A stretch of 64,000 nucleotides of DNA from Comamonas testosteroni (GCF_000761245.1 NZ_AWOR01000044.1:62001-126000); one strand, 5' to 3'. Positions 19,435 to 28,299 are shown, counted from the stretch's first letter. Notes: a model not told the origin generated them from the sequence alone. A program made the numbers and translations.

Positions 19435-19758
19435 ATGAGCACAGGTAGCCTGCAAGTGGAATGCAGCCACCATATCGACGCCAGTGAGCCCGATGCCGAG
19501 GGCTTTTACGAGTACTACTACGAATACGACATCTACCGCTTCACGCTGGGCAATCTAAGCCTGGTGGTGCGCAGCTACAGCGACACCAGCGCGCAGGCCA
19601 GTGTGCTTCGACTGGAGGAGGCGGGTAGATCACGCACCTTGCAGTTCAAGGACTTGCAGCAGCCGCTGCTGCTGCAGGCCAAGACTCATCTGCACACCCT
19701 GGGCAAACAGGATCTGCGCTGGTTCAACCCAAAATATGCGCGATACGATCCGCTTTAA
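19435..19758 (+). CDS. Small protein of unknown function, paired with the CbrC-family gene
   Basis: A 107-residue protein I do not recognise. It is rich in aromatic residues early (EGFYEYYYEYDIYRF, residues 22-36) and predicted to be mainly beta-strand, soluble and without a signal peptide. It starts three bases after the CbrC stop and is certainly co-translated with it. It converges on the DMT transporter gene. Confidence 0.65.
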   Translation: MSTGSLQVECSHHIDASEPDAEGFYEYYYEYDIYRFTLGNLSLVVRSYSDTSAQASVLRLEEAGRSRTLQFKDLQQPLLLQAKTHLHTLGKQDLRWFNPKYARYDPL

Positions 19759-19775
19759 GCAGGTCGCAAGCAGCT

Positions 19776-20705
19776 TCAGGCACCCGTGCGGCGCCCCCAG
19801 TTCATCACTGCCGTGCCCAGCACCGCCATGGCACCGCCCAGCACCATCGATCCATCAATGCTTTCACCCAGCAGCAGGGCAGAAAGCAGCACGCCGATCA
19901 CAGGCACCAGCGTGATATAGCCCGATGCGGCACCCGCGCCCAGAGATTTGACGCCCGCGAAGTACCAGGCATAGGCCAGGGCCGTGGAGCCATAGGCCAT
20001 GAAGACCATAGCCGTCCAGGCCGTGCCACTGGCCTGGAATGCCGAAACCAGCCCCTGCGGACCTTCCAGCATCAGGCTGGCGGCCAGCAGCAGCGAGGCA
20101 CCGAAAATGGAGGTCACGGTGGTGGCAGCCAGCGCATCCACGCCTGCCAGCATGGCGCGGCCGATCAGCGTGTAGCAGACCCAGCAGGCGACGCAGCCCA
20201 GAATCAGCATCTCGCCCACCCCCACCGTTCCGTTGAGCAATTGCATGGGATCGCCATGCGAGATGACCACCACGGCACCGCAAGCCGCCAGCAGCATGCC
20301 CAGGGCAATGGTGGCGTTGATGCGTTCCTTGAACAGCCACACGGCAAACGCCAGCGTGACCACCGGATTGAGCGTGATGAGCAGCGCCGCCTTGCCCGCA
20401 GGCAGATGCTGCAGACCTGTGAGGAAAAAGCTGGCGTAGCCGAACACCCCGGTCGCGCCTGCGGCAAACATGCCCAGCCAGGTCTTGACAGACCAGTGCC
20501 TCAGAGCACCCAGCCCGCCCGAAAAATACAGCCAGGGCAGCAGCAGGGTAGCGGCCAGCAAAAAGCGCAGCGCCGACGCCGCCAGCGGCGGCATATTGAG
20601 CGCCAGAATGCGGCCAGCCGGCCAGGAAGCGCCCCACATCAGGGCCATGCCCAGAAGACGCAGATGCGCGCTCATCAAAGAGCTTTTGACGGATTCGGAA
20701 GTCAT
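19776..20705 (-). CDS. EamA/DMT-family transporter (YedA/RhaT type)
   Basis: About 309 residues with ten membrane helices in two EamA repeats (first ending around residue 145, second around 290). MWGASWPAGR near the N-terminus and GYITLVPVIGVLLSALLLGE near the C-terminus are the expected repeat signatures. The substrate cannot be inferred; relatives export amino acids or metabolites. The start is ATG 20705 (MTSES), with an alternative ten codons further in. Its promoter must lie within or beside the fds operon terminator. Confidence 0.85.
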   Translation of the reverse strand: MTSESVKSSLMSAHLRLLGMALMWGASWPAGRILALNMPPLAASALRFLLAATLLLPWLYFSGGLGALRHWSVKTWLGMFAAGATGVFGYASFFLTGLQHLPAGKAALLITLNPVVTLAFAVWLFKERINATIALGMLLAACGAVVVISHGDPMQLLNGTVGVGEMLILGCVACWVCYTLIGRAMLAGVDALAATTVTSIFGASLLLAASLMLEGPQGLVSAFQASGTAWTAMVFMAYGSTALAYAWYFAGVKSLGAGAASGYITLVPVIGVLLSALLLGESIDGSMVLGGAMAVLGTAVMNWGRRTGA

Positions 20706-20718
20706 GAAGATGGCCAAC

Positions 20719-20756
20719 AAAAAAAGCCGCAGCCATTCGATCGCGGGCAGCGGCTC
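20719..20756 (-). terminator. Terminator of the fds operon
   Basis: On the minus strand GCCGCTGCC and GGCTGCGGC pair with one mismatch and are followed by a run of seven T. It lies about 100 bases past fdsD and just upstream of the DMT transporter start. Confidence 0.7.
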
Positions 20757-20800
20757 AGATCAGGGATCTGAAGACCCAATATACCCGCACAACACGTTCC

Positions 20801-20824
20801 GGATGGATGGATGGATGGATGGAT
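20801..20824. repeat. Tetranucleotide microsatellite (GGAT) x 6
   Basis: Six perfect GGAT units lie between the fdsD stop and the fds terminator, about 100 bases upstream of the DMT transporter start. Not inside any coding frame I accept. Confidence 0.95.
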
Positions 20825-20852
20825 GCATGCCGCTGCTGTCTGGCGCACTGCG

Positions 20853-21092
20853 CTATGCCTGCACAGGCCCCAGCAGCGCGGCATGCTTGTGCAACGCATC
20901 ACGCACCAGAGGTCGCAGCTGCGCTGCCTCGGAGGGCTCGTTCAAGGCCGCCAGAATGCGAAGCCGCATGCGCGGCTCCCAGAACTTCTGGATATGCTGG
21001 GCCACACCGTCAAGCGCCTCGTCATGCTCGGGCATGGCCTCGAAGAACTCGGCTATGCGATTGGCCATGCGGATCAGGTTGTTCACGTCCAT
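20853..21092 (-). CDS. fdsD: Formate dehydrogenase delta subunit
   Basis: A 79-residue protein of the FdsD family (NLIRMANRIAEFFEAMPEHDEAL). It is the small subunit or assembly factor of soluble NAD-dependent molybdenum formate dehydrogenases. The ATG at 21092 shares a base with the fdsA stop (TGATG); a GTG codon just before it is the alternative. It is the last gene of the operon. No fdsC sulfurtransferase gene lies between fdsA and fdsD, unlike the fdsGBACD order of Cupriavidus. Confidence 0.9.
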   Translation of the reverse strand: MDVNNLIRMANRIAEFFEAMPEHDEALDGVAQHIQKFWEPRMRLRILAALNEPSEAAQLRPLVRDALHKHAALLGPVQA

Positions 21093-24007
21093 CACTGACT
21101 TCCCATCTCCAGCTGAGCCGCGGCCAGATGACCGAGCTGCTGGTCGTTGAAACGCTTGTAGCCTTGCTGCCAGCTTGAAGGCTGCGCCACGGGCAGTACC
21201 TGCACGGCCGTCACCTTGTACTCGGGGCAGTTGGTGGCCCAGTCCGAGCTGTCGGTGGTGATCACATTCGCGCCCGACTCGGGAAAATGGAAGGTGGTGT
21301 AGACCACACCGGGCTGTATGCGCTCGGTCACCGCGGCGCGCAGCACCGTATGACCAGCACGGCTTTCAATGCCCACCCAGTCACCATCGCCTATGCCGCG
21401 ATCCTCCGCATCATGGGGGTGGATCTCCAGCCTGTCCTCGCCATGCCAGTGGCTGTTGGGCGTACGCCGCGTCTGCGCGCCCACGTTGTACTGCGAGAGA
21501 ATGCGCCCCGTGGTCAGCAGCAGCGGAAAGCGCTGCGTGACCTTTTCATCCGTGGCCACATACTGGGTGATGATGAAACGGCCCTTGCCACGCACGAATT
21601 TTTCCTTGTGCATGATGGCCGTGCCCGCCTCTTCGGTGCCTTCATTGCAGGGCCACTGAACGCTGCCCAGGCGCTCGATCTTCTCGTAGCTCACACCTGC
21701 GAAAGTCGGAGTCAGCTCCGCAATCTCGGCCATGATCTCGCGCGGATGGCCGTAGTTCATGGGATAGCCAAGCGCCTTGGACAAAAGCTGAGTCACCTCC
21801 CAGTCGGCATAGCCGGCCAGCGGCTGCATGAGCTGGGTCACGCGCGAAATGCGGCGCTCGGCGTTGGTGAAGGTGCCGTCCTTTTCCATGAAGGACGAGC
21901 CGGGCAGGAACACATGGGCGTACTTGGCGGTTTCGTTGAGGAAGATGTCCTGCACCACCACGCACTCCATGGCCGACAGCGCTGCCGTCACATGCTGGGT
22001 GTTCGGGTCGGACTGCACGATGTCCTCGCCCTCGCAGTACAGGCCCATGAAGCTGCCTTCCAGCGCGGCCTCGAACATATTGGGAATGCGCAAGCCCGGC
22101 TCGGGACTGAGCTTCACGCCCCAGGCGCCTTCAAACTCGGCGCGCGTGATGCTGTCCGAGATATGGCGATAGCCCGGCAGCTCATGCGGAAAGCTGCCCA
22201 TGTCGCAGGAACCCTGGACATTGTTCTGGCCGCGCAACGGGTTCACGCCCACACCTTCGCGGCCCACATTGCCCGTGGCCATGGCCAGATTGGCAATGCC
22301 CATGACCATGGTCGAGCCCTGCGCATGCTCGGTCACGCCCAGGCCGTAGTAGATGGCGGAGTTGACCTGCTTTCCTTGCGGATGGTCCGCACTGCCCAAT
22401 GCATACAGCCGCGCCGCGCCGCGCACCAGCTCGGGTGCCACGCCGGTGATGTCGGCCGTGGCCTCGGGCGAGTTCTCGGGCCGGGCGACGAACTCCTTCC
22501 ATTGCGCAAAGGACTTGGCGTCGCAGCGCTCGTCAATATAGGCATCGGCCAGCCAGCCCTCGGTGACGATCACATGGGCCAGCGCCGTGATCATGGCCAC
22601 ATTGGTGCCGGGCCTCAGCTGCAGGTGGTAGTCGGCCTTGACATGGGGCGAGTTGACGAGCTCGATCTCGCGCGGGTCGATCACGATCAACCCGGCACCA
22701 GCTCGTCGGGCGTCGCCACGCAGCCGCTTTTTCATGCGCGAGCCGAACACCGGATGCGCCGCCGTGGGATTGGCGCCGATCACCATGATCACATCGGAGT
22801 GCTCGACCGACTTGAAGGTCTGCGTGCCTGCCGACGTGCCATAGGTCTGGCCCAGACCATAGCCCGTGGGCGAGTGACAGACGCGCGCGCAGGTATCGAC
22901 ATTGTTGTTGCCGAAGGCTGCGCGAATCAGCTTCTGCACCAGATAGGTTTCCTCGTTGGTGCAGCGCGACGAGGTGATGCCGCCAATCGAGTCCCTGCCA
23001 TGCTTTGCCTGGATGCGGCGGAATTCGCTGGCCGCATGGCCAATGGCCTCCTCCCAGCTGACTTCGCGCCAGGGGTCGGTGATCTTCGCGCGGATCATGG
23101 GTTGGGTGATGCGGTCCTTGTGCGTGGCATAGCCCCAGGCAAAACGCCCTTTGACGCAGGCATGGCCTTCGTTGGCCTTGCCGTCCTTCCAGGGCACCAT
23201 GCGCACCACCTGCTCGCCCTTCATCTCGGCCTTGAAGCCGCAACCCACACCGCAGTAGGCGCAGGTGGTGATCTCGCTGTGCTCGCTCTGGCCCAGCTCG
23301 ACCACGGTCTTTTCCTGCAAAGTGGCTGTGGGACAGGCCTGCACGCAGGCGCCGCAGCTCACGCAGTCGCTGGCCATGAAGCCGTCGCCCTGGCCTGCCG
23401 TGATGCGAGACTCGAAACCGCGTCCGCTGATCGTCAGTGCAAACGTACCCTGCGTTTCCTCGCAGGCGCGCACGCAGCGATTGCAGACAATGCACTTGCT
23501 GGGGTCGTAGTTGAAATAGGGATTGGAGGTATCGACCTCGGCCCTGGCCTCGCCCTTGAAGTGGTTGGCTCCATCCATGCCATAGCGCACCTCGCGCAGA
23601 CCGACCACTCCGGCCATGTCCTGCAGCTCGCAGTCGCCGTTGGACGAGCAGGTCAGGCAATCGAGCGGGTGATCGGATATATAGAGCTCCATCACGCCCT
23701 TGCGCAGCTCCTGCAGCTGCGGGCTCTGGGTGCGCACCTGCATGCCCGCTTCGACAGGCGTGGTGCAGGACGCTGGAAAGCCCTTGCGCCCCTCGATCTG
23801 CACCAGACACAGCCGGCAGGAACCAAAGGGCTCCAGCGAATCCGTGGCACAGAGCTTGGGCACCTTGATGCCGCCATCGACGGCTGCGCGCATCAGCGAT
23901 GTGCCCTTGGGCACGGTGACCTCGCGGCCGTCGATATGCAGCGTGACCAGCTCCTCGGACAGGCTGGCAGGCGTTCCGCAATCGGTGTTCTTCAGATGTT
24001 CCAGCAT
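21092..24007 (-). CDS. fdsA: NAD-dependent formate dehydrogenase alpha subunit (molybdenum, Fe-S)
   Basis: A 971-residue catalytic subunit. The order of domains is: N-terminal [2Fe-2S] domain (GSCRLCLVQIEG), NuoG-like His/Cys cluster region (DHPLDCLTCSSNGDCELQD), two ferredoxin [4Fe-4S] motifs (CIVCNRCVRAC and CVSCGACVQACP), then the molybdopterin domain with its own cluster (CAYCGVGC). The Mo-ligating residue is Cys in VDTCARVCHSPT near residue 380, followed by the active-site His, so this is a cysteine and not a selenocysteine enzyme. A C-terminal MGD-binding domain follows. It oxidises formate to CO2 and passes electrons to the FdsG-FdsB module. Start is 10 bases after the fusion gene. Confidence 0.95.
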   Translation of the reverse strand: MLEHLKNTDCGTPASLSEELVTLHIDGREVTVPKGTSLMRAAVDGGIKVPKLCATDSLEPFGSCRLCLVQIEGRKGFPASCTTPVEAGMQVRTQSPQLQELRKGVMELYISDHPLDCLTCSSNGDCELQDMAGVVGLREVRYGMDGANHFKGEARAEVDTSNPYFNYDPSKCIVCNRCVRACEETQGTFALTISGRGFESRITAGQGDGFMASDCVSCGACVQACPTATLQEKTVVELGQSEHSEITTCAYCGVGCGFKAEMKGEQVVRMVPWKDGKANEGHACVKGRFAWGYATHKDRITQPMIRAKITDPWREVSWEEAIGHAASEFRRIQAKHGRDSIGGITSSRCTNEETYLVQKLIRAAFGNNNVDTCARVCHSPTGYGLGQTYGTSAGTQTFKSVEHSDVIMVIGANPTAAHPVFGSRMKKRLRGDARRAGAGLIVIDPREIELVNSPHVKADYHLQLRPGTNVAMITALAHVIVTEGWLADAYIDERCDAKSFAQWKEFVARPENSPEATADITGVAPELVRGAARLYALGSADHPQGKQVNSAIYYGLGVTEHAQGSTMVMGIANLAMATGNVGREGVGVNPLRGQNNVQGSCDMGSFPHELPGYRHISDSITRAEFEGAWGVKLSPEPGLRIPNMFEAALEGSFMGLYCEGEDIVQSDPNTQHVTAALSAMECVVVQDIFLNETAKYAHVFLPGSSFMEKDGTFTNAERRISRVTQLMQPLAGYADWEVTQLLSKALGYPMNYGHPREIMAEIAELTPTFAGVSYEKIERLGSVQWPCNEGTEEAGTAIMHKEKFVRGKGRFIITQYVATDEKVTQRFPLLLTTGRILSQYNVGAQTRRTPNSHWHGEDRLEIHPHDAEDRGIGDGDWVGIESRAGHTVLRAAVTERIQPGVVYTTFHFPESGANVITTDSSDWATNCPEYKVTAVQVLPVAQPSSWQQGYKRFNDQQLGHLAAAQLEMGSQ

Positions 24008-24017
24008 GGCTCTCTCT

Positions 24018-26153
24018 TCAGACGGGGTTCACGGTCTGCACGGACTCGATACCGAAGTCCTGCGGATAGTGCTGCAGCGCAGAGCGCACCGGATAGGGGG
24101 TCATGCCGCCCATGGCGCACAGGCTGCCATGCTGCATGGTGTCGCACAGGCTCTCGAGCAGTGCCACATTGGCCGCACGCTCCGCACCACCTTGACGCGT
24201 GATTCGGTCTATCACCTCCACTCCCCGCGTGGAGCCGATGCGACAGGGCGTGCATTTGCCACAGGACTCGATGGCGCAGAACTCCATGGCATAGCGCGCC
24301 AGCTTCGCCATATCAGCCTGATCGTCATGCACGACCAGCCCGCCATGGCCTATCACATTGCCTTTTGCGGCATAGGCTTCATAGTCCAGTGGCGCATCCC
24401 AGTCCTCGCGGGCCACATAGCTGCCCAACGGCCCGCCCACCTGAATCGCCTTGACGGGCCGGCCCGTGGCCGTGCCGCCGCCAAAGTCCTGCACCAGCTC
24501 GCGCAGCGTAAGACCGAAGGCCTTTTCCACCAGGCCGCCTTGCGCAATATTGCCTGCCAGCTGGAACGGCAGCGTGCCGCGCGAGCGGCCCATTCCATAA
24601 CCCTGATAGAAGGCCGCTCCCCTGGCCAGGATGATGGGCACGGTCGCCAGCGTGATCACATTGTTGATGACCGTGGGCTTGCCGAACAGGCCTTCGATCG
24701 CGGGCAGCGGCGGCTTGGCACGCACAATACCGCGCCTGCCTTCGATGCTCTCCAGCATGGCGGTCTCTTCCCCGCAGACATAGCTGCCCGCCCCCTTGCG
24801 CACCTGCAGGTAGAACGCCTGACCGCTGCCGGCCACATTGCCGCCCAGCCAGCCCGCAGCACTGGCACGCGCAATCGCCTCGTTCAGCACCGCAATCGCA
24901 TGCGGATATTCGCTGCGCACATAGATATAGCCCTGAGTCGCTCCCACGGCCAGACCAGCGATCGCCATGCCCTCGATCAGGCAGAACGGGTCGCCCTCCA
25001 TGAGCAGACGGTCGGCGAACGTGCCCGAATCGCCTTCGTCGGCATTGCAGGCAATGTATTTCTGCGGACCTGGTGCAGCCGCCACGGTCTTCCATTTGAT
25101 CCCCGCCGGAAATGCCGCCCCGCCGCGGCCGCGCAAGCCGGAGTCCAGCACCTGCCGGACGATGGCTTCGGGCGCCATGGCCGCAGCGGACCTGAGGCCT
25201 TGCCAGCCGCCATGGGCCTCGTAGTCCTGCAGACTCAGCGGATCGATGATGCCCACGCGCGCAAAAGTCAGCCGCTCCTGCCGTGCCAGATAAGGCATCT
25301 GCTCGGTCAGCCCATGGCATAGCGCATGGGGCTGGCCCTGCAGCATGCCGGCGTCCAGCAGACCCGGCACGTCGGCCGCCTGAACCGGGCCGTAGGCCAC
25401 GCGGCCCTGTGCAGTCTCGACCTCGACCAGGGTCTCCAGCCACAGCAGGCCGCGCGAGCCATTGCGCACCAACTCCACCGCCAGGCCTCGCGCCGCGCAC
25501 TCGCGCTGCAGCGCCTGGGCCACTGCATCCGCGCCCACGGCCAGGGCTGCGGCATCGCGTGGCACATAGATGCGCGTGGCAGCGACAGCTTCACTTTCGA
25601 GAGCTGGCTGCGGTTCATCTGCTTTGGTTTCAAGCTGCTTTTGCTGAATTTCCTCCAGCAGGGCATCGAGCCGGTCCGCAGTCATCTGCGCATGGACTTC
25701 GCTCTCATCGACCATCACGGCCGGCGACTGGGCGCACAGCCCCAGGCAGTAAACAGGCTCCAGCGTCACGCTGCCATCGGCACTCGTGCCATGGGCCTGG
25801 CAGCCCAGTTTCGCCTGCGCATGGGCGAGCAGTGCATCGCCACCACGCGATTGGCAGGCTTCGGCCCGGCAGACCTGGATCAGTGTCCTGCCATGGGGCT
25901 GCTCGCGCAGATGCGGGTAATAGCTGACAACACCATGAACCTCGGCTCGCGAAAGATTCAGGGCCTCGGCAATGGCGGGCACGGCAGCACGAGGGATGAA
26001 GCCCAGCCTGTCCTGCAGGGAATGCAGCAGCGGCAGCAGACCACCAGGTTCCTGGCCAAAGCGTGCCAGACATTGCTTGAGGGCATCCTGCTGTTCAGGG
26101 CTGAGCAGCAGCGGCGCAGACTCCTGCGGCTGCGCAATCGGGTTGTGGGGCAT
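24018..26153 (-). CDS. Fused formate dehydrogenase gamma-beta subunit (FdsG-FdsB)
   Basis: A 711-residue fusion. Residues 1 to about 165 are the NuoE-like thioredoxin-fold [2Fe-2S] gamma subunit, with cysteines in QVCRAEACQSRGG and VYCLGLCAQSPA. After a low-complexity linker (about residues 165-190, rich in E, Q and A) comes the beta subunit: an N-terminal domain, then NuoF-like NADH/FMN domain with GLRGRGGAAFPAG, CNADEGDSGTF and GAGSYVCGEETAMLESIEG, and the C-terminal [4Fe-4S] motif SCGKCTPCR. It transfers electrons from fdsA to NAD. The two subunits are separate genes in Cupriavidus and Rhodobacter. No frameshift is needed; the frame is continuous. Confidence 0.92.
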   Translation of the reverse strand: MPHNPIAQPQESAPLLLSPEQQDALKQCLARFGQEPGGLLPLLHSLQDRLGFIPRAAVPAIAEALNLSRAEVHGVVSYYPHLREQPHGRTLIQVCRAEACQSRGGDALLAHAQAKLGCQAHGTSADGSVTLEPVYCLGLCAQSPAVMVDESEVHAQMTADRLDALLEEIQQKQLETKADEPQPALESEAVAATRIYVPRDAAALAVGADAVAQALQRECAARGLAVELVRNGSRGLLWLETLVEVETAQGRVAYGPVQAADVPGLLDAGMLQGQPHALCHGLTEQMPYLARQERLTFARVGIIDPLSLQDYEAHGGWQGLRSAAAMAPEAIVRQVLDSGLRGRGGAAFPAGIKWKTVAAAPGPQKYIACNADEGDSGTFADRLLMEGDPFCLIEGMAIAGLAVGATQGYIYVRSEYPHAIAVLNEAIARASAAGWLGGNVAGSGQAFYLQVRKGAGSYVCGEETAMLESIEGRRGIVRAKPPLPAIEGLFGKPTVINNVITLATVPIILARGAAFYQGYGMGRSRGTLPFQLAGNIAQGGLVEKAFGLTLRELVQDFGGGTATGRPVKAIQVGGPLGSYVAREDWDAPLDYEAYAAKGNVIGHGGLVVHDDQADMAKLARYAMEFCAIESCGKCTPCRIGSTRGVEVIDRITRQGGAERAANVALLESLCDTMQHGSLCAMGGMTPYPVRSALQHYPQDFGIESVQTVNPV

Positions 26154-26266
26154 GGGGCGGCCTTTTTATAAGAGCGCACCAGCGCCCTTTGTCTCATGCC
26201 GTATTTCAGCCCCGGCCGCAACTCAGGTCAAATTCTTTGAATTGATGCAGCGATTCAAATTGCAAA
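26154..26266 (-). promoter_or_regulatory. Candidate fds operator/promoter with LysR-type inverted repeat
   Basis: This is the 113-base gap between the regulator gene and the fds structural genes. It is AT-rich at its right end and holds a perfect inverted repeat TTTGAAT (26236-26242) - 10 bases - ATTCAAA (26253-26259), plausible as a binding site for the adjacent LysR protein. Binding is inferred. Confidence 0.5.
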
Positions 26267-27208
26267 TCAGCGCACGGCCCCGGCAAAGCTCGCACATTGC
26301 TGGCGCCAGTCCTGGGACTGCATGAGCACAAGGGCGGCCTGCTGGGCCCGGGTGGCCTGCTCCTGCGACGGGCTCAGGAAAGCGATGGCCGTCTGCACCT
26401 TGGGTGCAGTCAGAGGGCGCACCGAGATCCGGTCCGAATCGGGCAGCGTCGCCACCAGCGCGCCGGGCAGCACGCTGTGCAAACCGCCTTCAGTCACGGC
26501 CAGCATCAGGCTCAGCACGGAATTGGTCTCCATGGCCGCACTGACCTCGCAGCCTGCCGCCATGAAGCTCTGGTCCACAATCAGCCGGTTATGCATGTCC
26601 GGCGTCAAAAGACATAGCGGCAGCCTGGCCGCCTGAGACCATTTCACAGGCTTCTGGCTCTGCTCTTCAGCCGCAGGACTGAGCAGAAAATAATGCTCCT
26701 GATACTGCGGCCAGACGGAGATGCGGGCGCTGCGCGCCGCACGGCTGCCCGACTCCAGCCTTTCGCTATAGCCCAGGGCCAGGTCCAGCGTGAGATCTTC
26801 GAGTCCGGTTTCTATCTCCAGCGAGCTCATGGAGAGCACCATGGGCGTGATGCCCGGATGCCGGGCACGCAGCAGCGCAGCAAAGCGCGTCAGCATGGGG
26901 ATGGCGGTAGGCACGGCAGCCATGCGCAGCAGGCCTTTGAGCTGGCCGGCTGCGGCGCTCAGATCCTGCCTCAGCGCCTCCTCGGCCCTGAGCATGGACA
27001 GCGCCGTGGCCAGCACCTGCTCTCCCTCGGCGGTCAGTCCGCCGAAGACGCGGCCGCGCCTGACGATGACGGCTCCGAACTCGTCCTCCAGCGCCTTGAG
27101 CGCATTGGACAGTGCAGGCTGCGTGATATGACAGGCCTGCGCCGCCCTCGCGAAATGGCGGTGCTCATTGAGCGCCACCAGATAACGCATGGAGGTCAGC
27201 AGGTTCAT
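26267..27208 (-). CDS. fdsR: LysR-family regulator of the formate dehydrogenase operon
   Basis: A 313-residue LysR protein with the helix-turn-helix at residues about 16-45 (HFARAAQACHITQPALSNALKALE region) and a ligand-binding domain. It lies directly upstream of the fds genes in the same direction, the arrangement known for FdsR in Cupriavidus, where it controls fds in response to formate. Its start ATG shares one base with the stop of mrp upstream (TGATG). The symbol is by position and similarity to the described system, not by a search. Confidence 0.8.
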   Translation of the reverse strand: MNLLTSMRYLVALNEHRHFARAAQACHITQPALSNALKALEDEFGAVIVRRGRVFGGLTAEGEQVLATALSMLRAEEALRQDLSAAAGQLKGLLRMAAVPTAIPMLTRFAALLRARHPGITPMVLSMSSLEIETGLEDLTLDLALGYSERLESGSRAARSARISVWPQYQEHYFLLSPAAEEQSQKPVKWSQAARLPLCLLTPDMHNRLIVDQSFMAAGCEVSAAMETNSVLSLMLAVTEGGLHSVLPGALVATLPDSDRISVRPLTAPKVQTAIAFLSPSQEQATRAQQAALVLMQSQDWRQQCASFAGAVR

Positions 27209-28299
27209 CAGGTATTGCTGCTAACCGTGATCGTGGGAAACTTGCTGGAGAAGTCCTTGGCCTTGAGAGCTACCTTCACGGCCAGATCGCGGGCGACCTT
27301 TTTGTAGACCTGGGCGGCTTCGCTCTCGGGCTCGGCCACCACCGTGGGCTTACCGCTGTCGGCCTGCAGACGGATCTGCAGCGACAGGGGCAGCGCGCCC
27401 AGATAGTCGATGTTCTGCTCGCCGGCCATCTTCTTGCCGCCGTCGGCGCCAAAGATATGCTCGACATGGCCGCAATTGGTGCAGACATGGGCGGCCATGT
27501 TTTCGACCAGGCCGAGAATCGGCACGCCGACCTTCTCGAACATCTGAATGCCCTTCTTGGCATCGATCAGGGCGATGTCCTGTGGCGTGGTCACCACCAC
27601 GGCGCCCGTCATGGGCACGCGCTGGGACAGCGTCAGCTGGATATCACCGGTTCCGGGCGGCATGTCGACCAGCAGATAGTCCAGATCCTTCCAGTTGGTC
27701 TGGCGCAGCATCTGCTCCAGCGCCTGGGTGGCCATGGGGCCGCGCCAGATCATGGCCTGGTCGTTGTTGACCAGCAGACCGATGGACATGACCTGCACGC
27801 CATGGTTCTCCAGCGGCTCCATGGTCTTGCCGTCATGGCTTTCGGGCTTGCCCGAAACGCCCATCATCATGGGCTGGCTGGGGCCGTAGATGTCGGCGTC
27901 CAGAATGCCCACGCGGGCACCTTCGGCGGCCAGCGCCAGTGCCAGATTGGCCGTGGTCGTGCTCTTGCCCACGCCGCCCTTGCCGGACGAGATGGCGATG
28001 ATGTTCTTCACCCCGGGCAGCAGTTGCACGCCGCGCTGCACGGCATGCGAGGCTACCTTGGTGGTGATGTTGACCGAGACATTGCCCACGCCGGCCACCG
28101 TCCTGGCCGCAGCGATGAACTGGCTGCGCAGCGCAGGATGCAGACTGCTGGCGGGATAGCCCATCTCCACGTCGAACGAGACGTCGTCACCCGCGATCTG
28201 CAGATTGCGCAGGGCGCGCGTGCTCACAAAGTCCTTGCCAGTGTGCGGATCAAGCACGGTGGCCAGCGCGCTCAGAAGCGCTTGTTCTGTAACAGCCAT
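27208..28299 (-). CDS. apbC: Mrp/ApbC-type P-loop ATPase, iron-sulfur cluster carrier
   Basis: A 363-residue Mrp/NBP35 protein. Residues 1-90 are the MIP18-like (DUF59) domain, then a deviant Walker A SSGKGGVGKSTTTANLA, Walker B-like LLVDMPPGTGD, and the Fe-S bridging CxxC in HVCTNCGHVEHIF. It carries [4Fe-4S] clusters to apoproteins. Start ATG 28299 gives MAVTEQALLSAL. It overlaps the fds regulator gene by one base, which places it in the operon of an enzyme with many Fe-S clusters; a dedicated role there is inference, since Mrp is usually a general factor often located near metG, as also here. Confidence 0.93.
   Translation of the reverse strand: MAVTEQALLSALATVLDPHTGKDFVSTRALRNLQIAGDDVSFDVEMGYPASSLHPALRSQFIAAARTVAGVGNVSVNITTKVASHAVQRGVQLLPGVKNIIAISSGKGGVGKSTTTANLALALAAEGARVGILDADIYGPSQPMMMGVSGKPESHDGKTMEPLENHGVQVMSIGLLVNNDQAMIWRGPMATQALEQMLRQTNWKDLDYLLVDMPPGTGDIQLTLSQRVPMTGAVVVTTPQDIALIDAKKGIQMFEKVGVPILGLVENMAAHVCTNCGHVEHIFGADGGKKMAGEQNIDYLGALPLSLQIRLQADSGKPTVVAEPESEAAQVYKKVARDLAVKVALKAKDFSSKFPTITVSSNT

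Noticed and set aside
20801..20824. GGAT array as part of a phase-variable coding gene
   Set aside because: Frames over the array lack a credible start, ribosome-binding site and homology. It lies in the gap after fdsD.
21287..24202. 971-codon open frame antisense to fdsA
   Set aside because: GC-rich third positions on the real strand suppress stops on the opposite strand. The predicted protein is His/Ala/Gly/Arg-rich without domains, and fdsA has clear motifs.
25600..25660. Repeat insertion as the origin of the FdsG-FdsB linker
   Set aside because: The linker DNA has AGCTG-like pieces resembling family-2 edges, but no paired arms, so the likeness is too weak.
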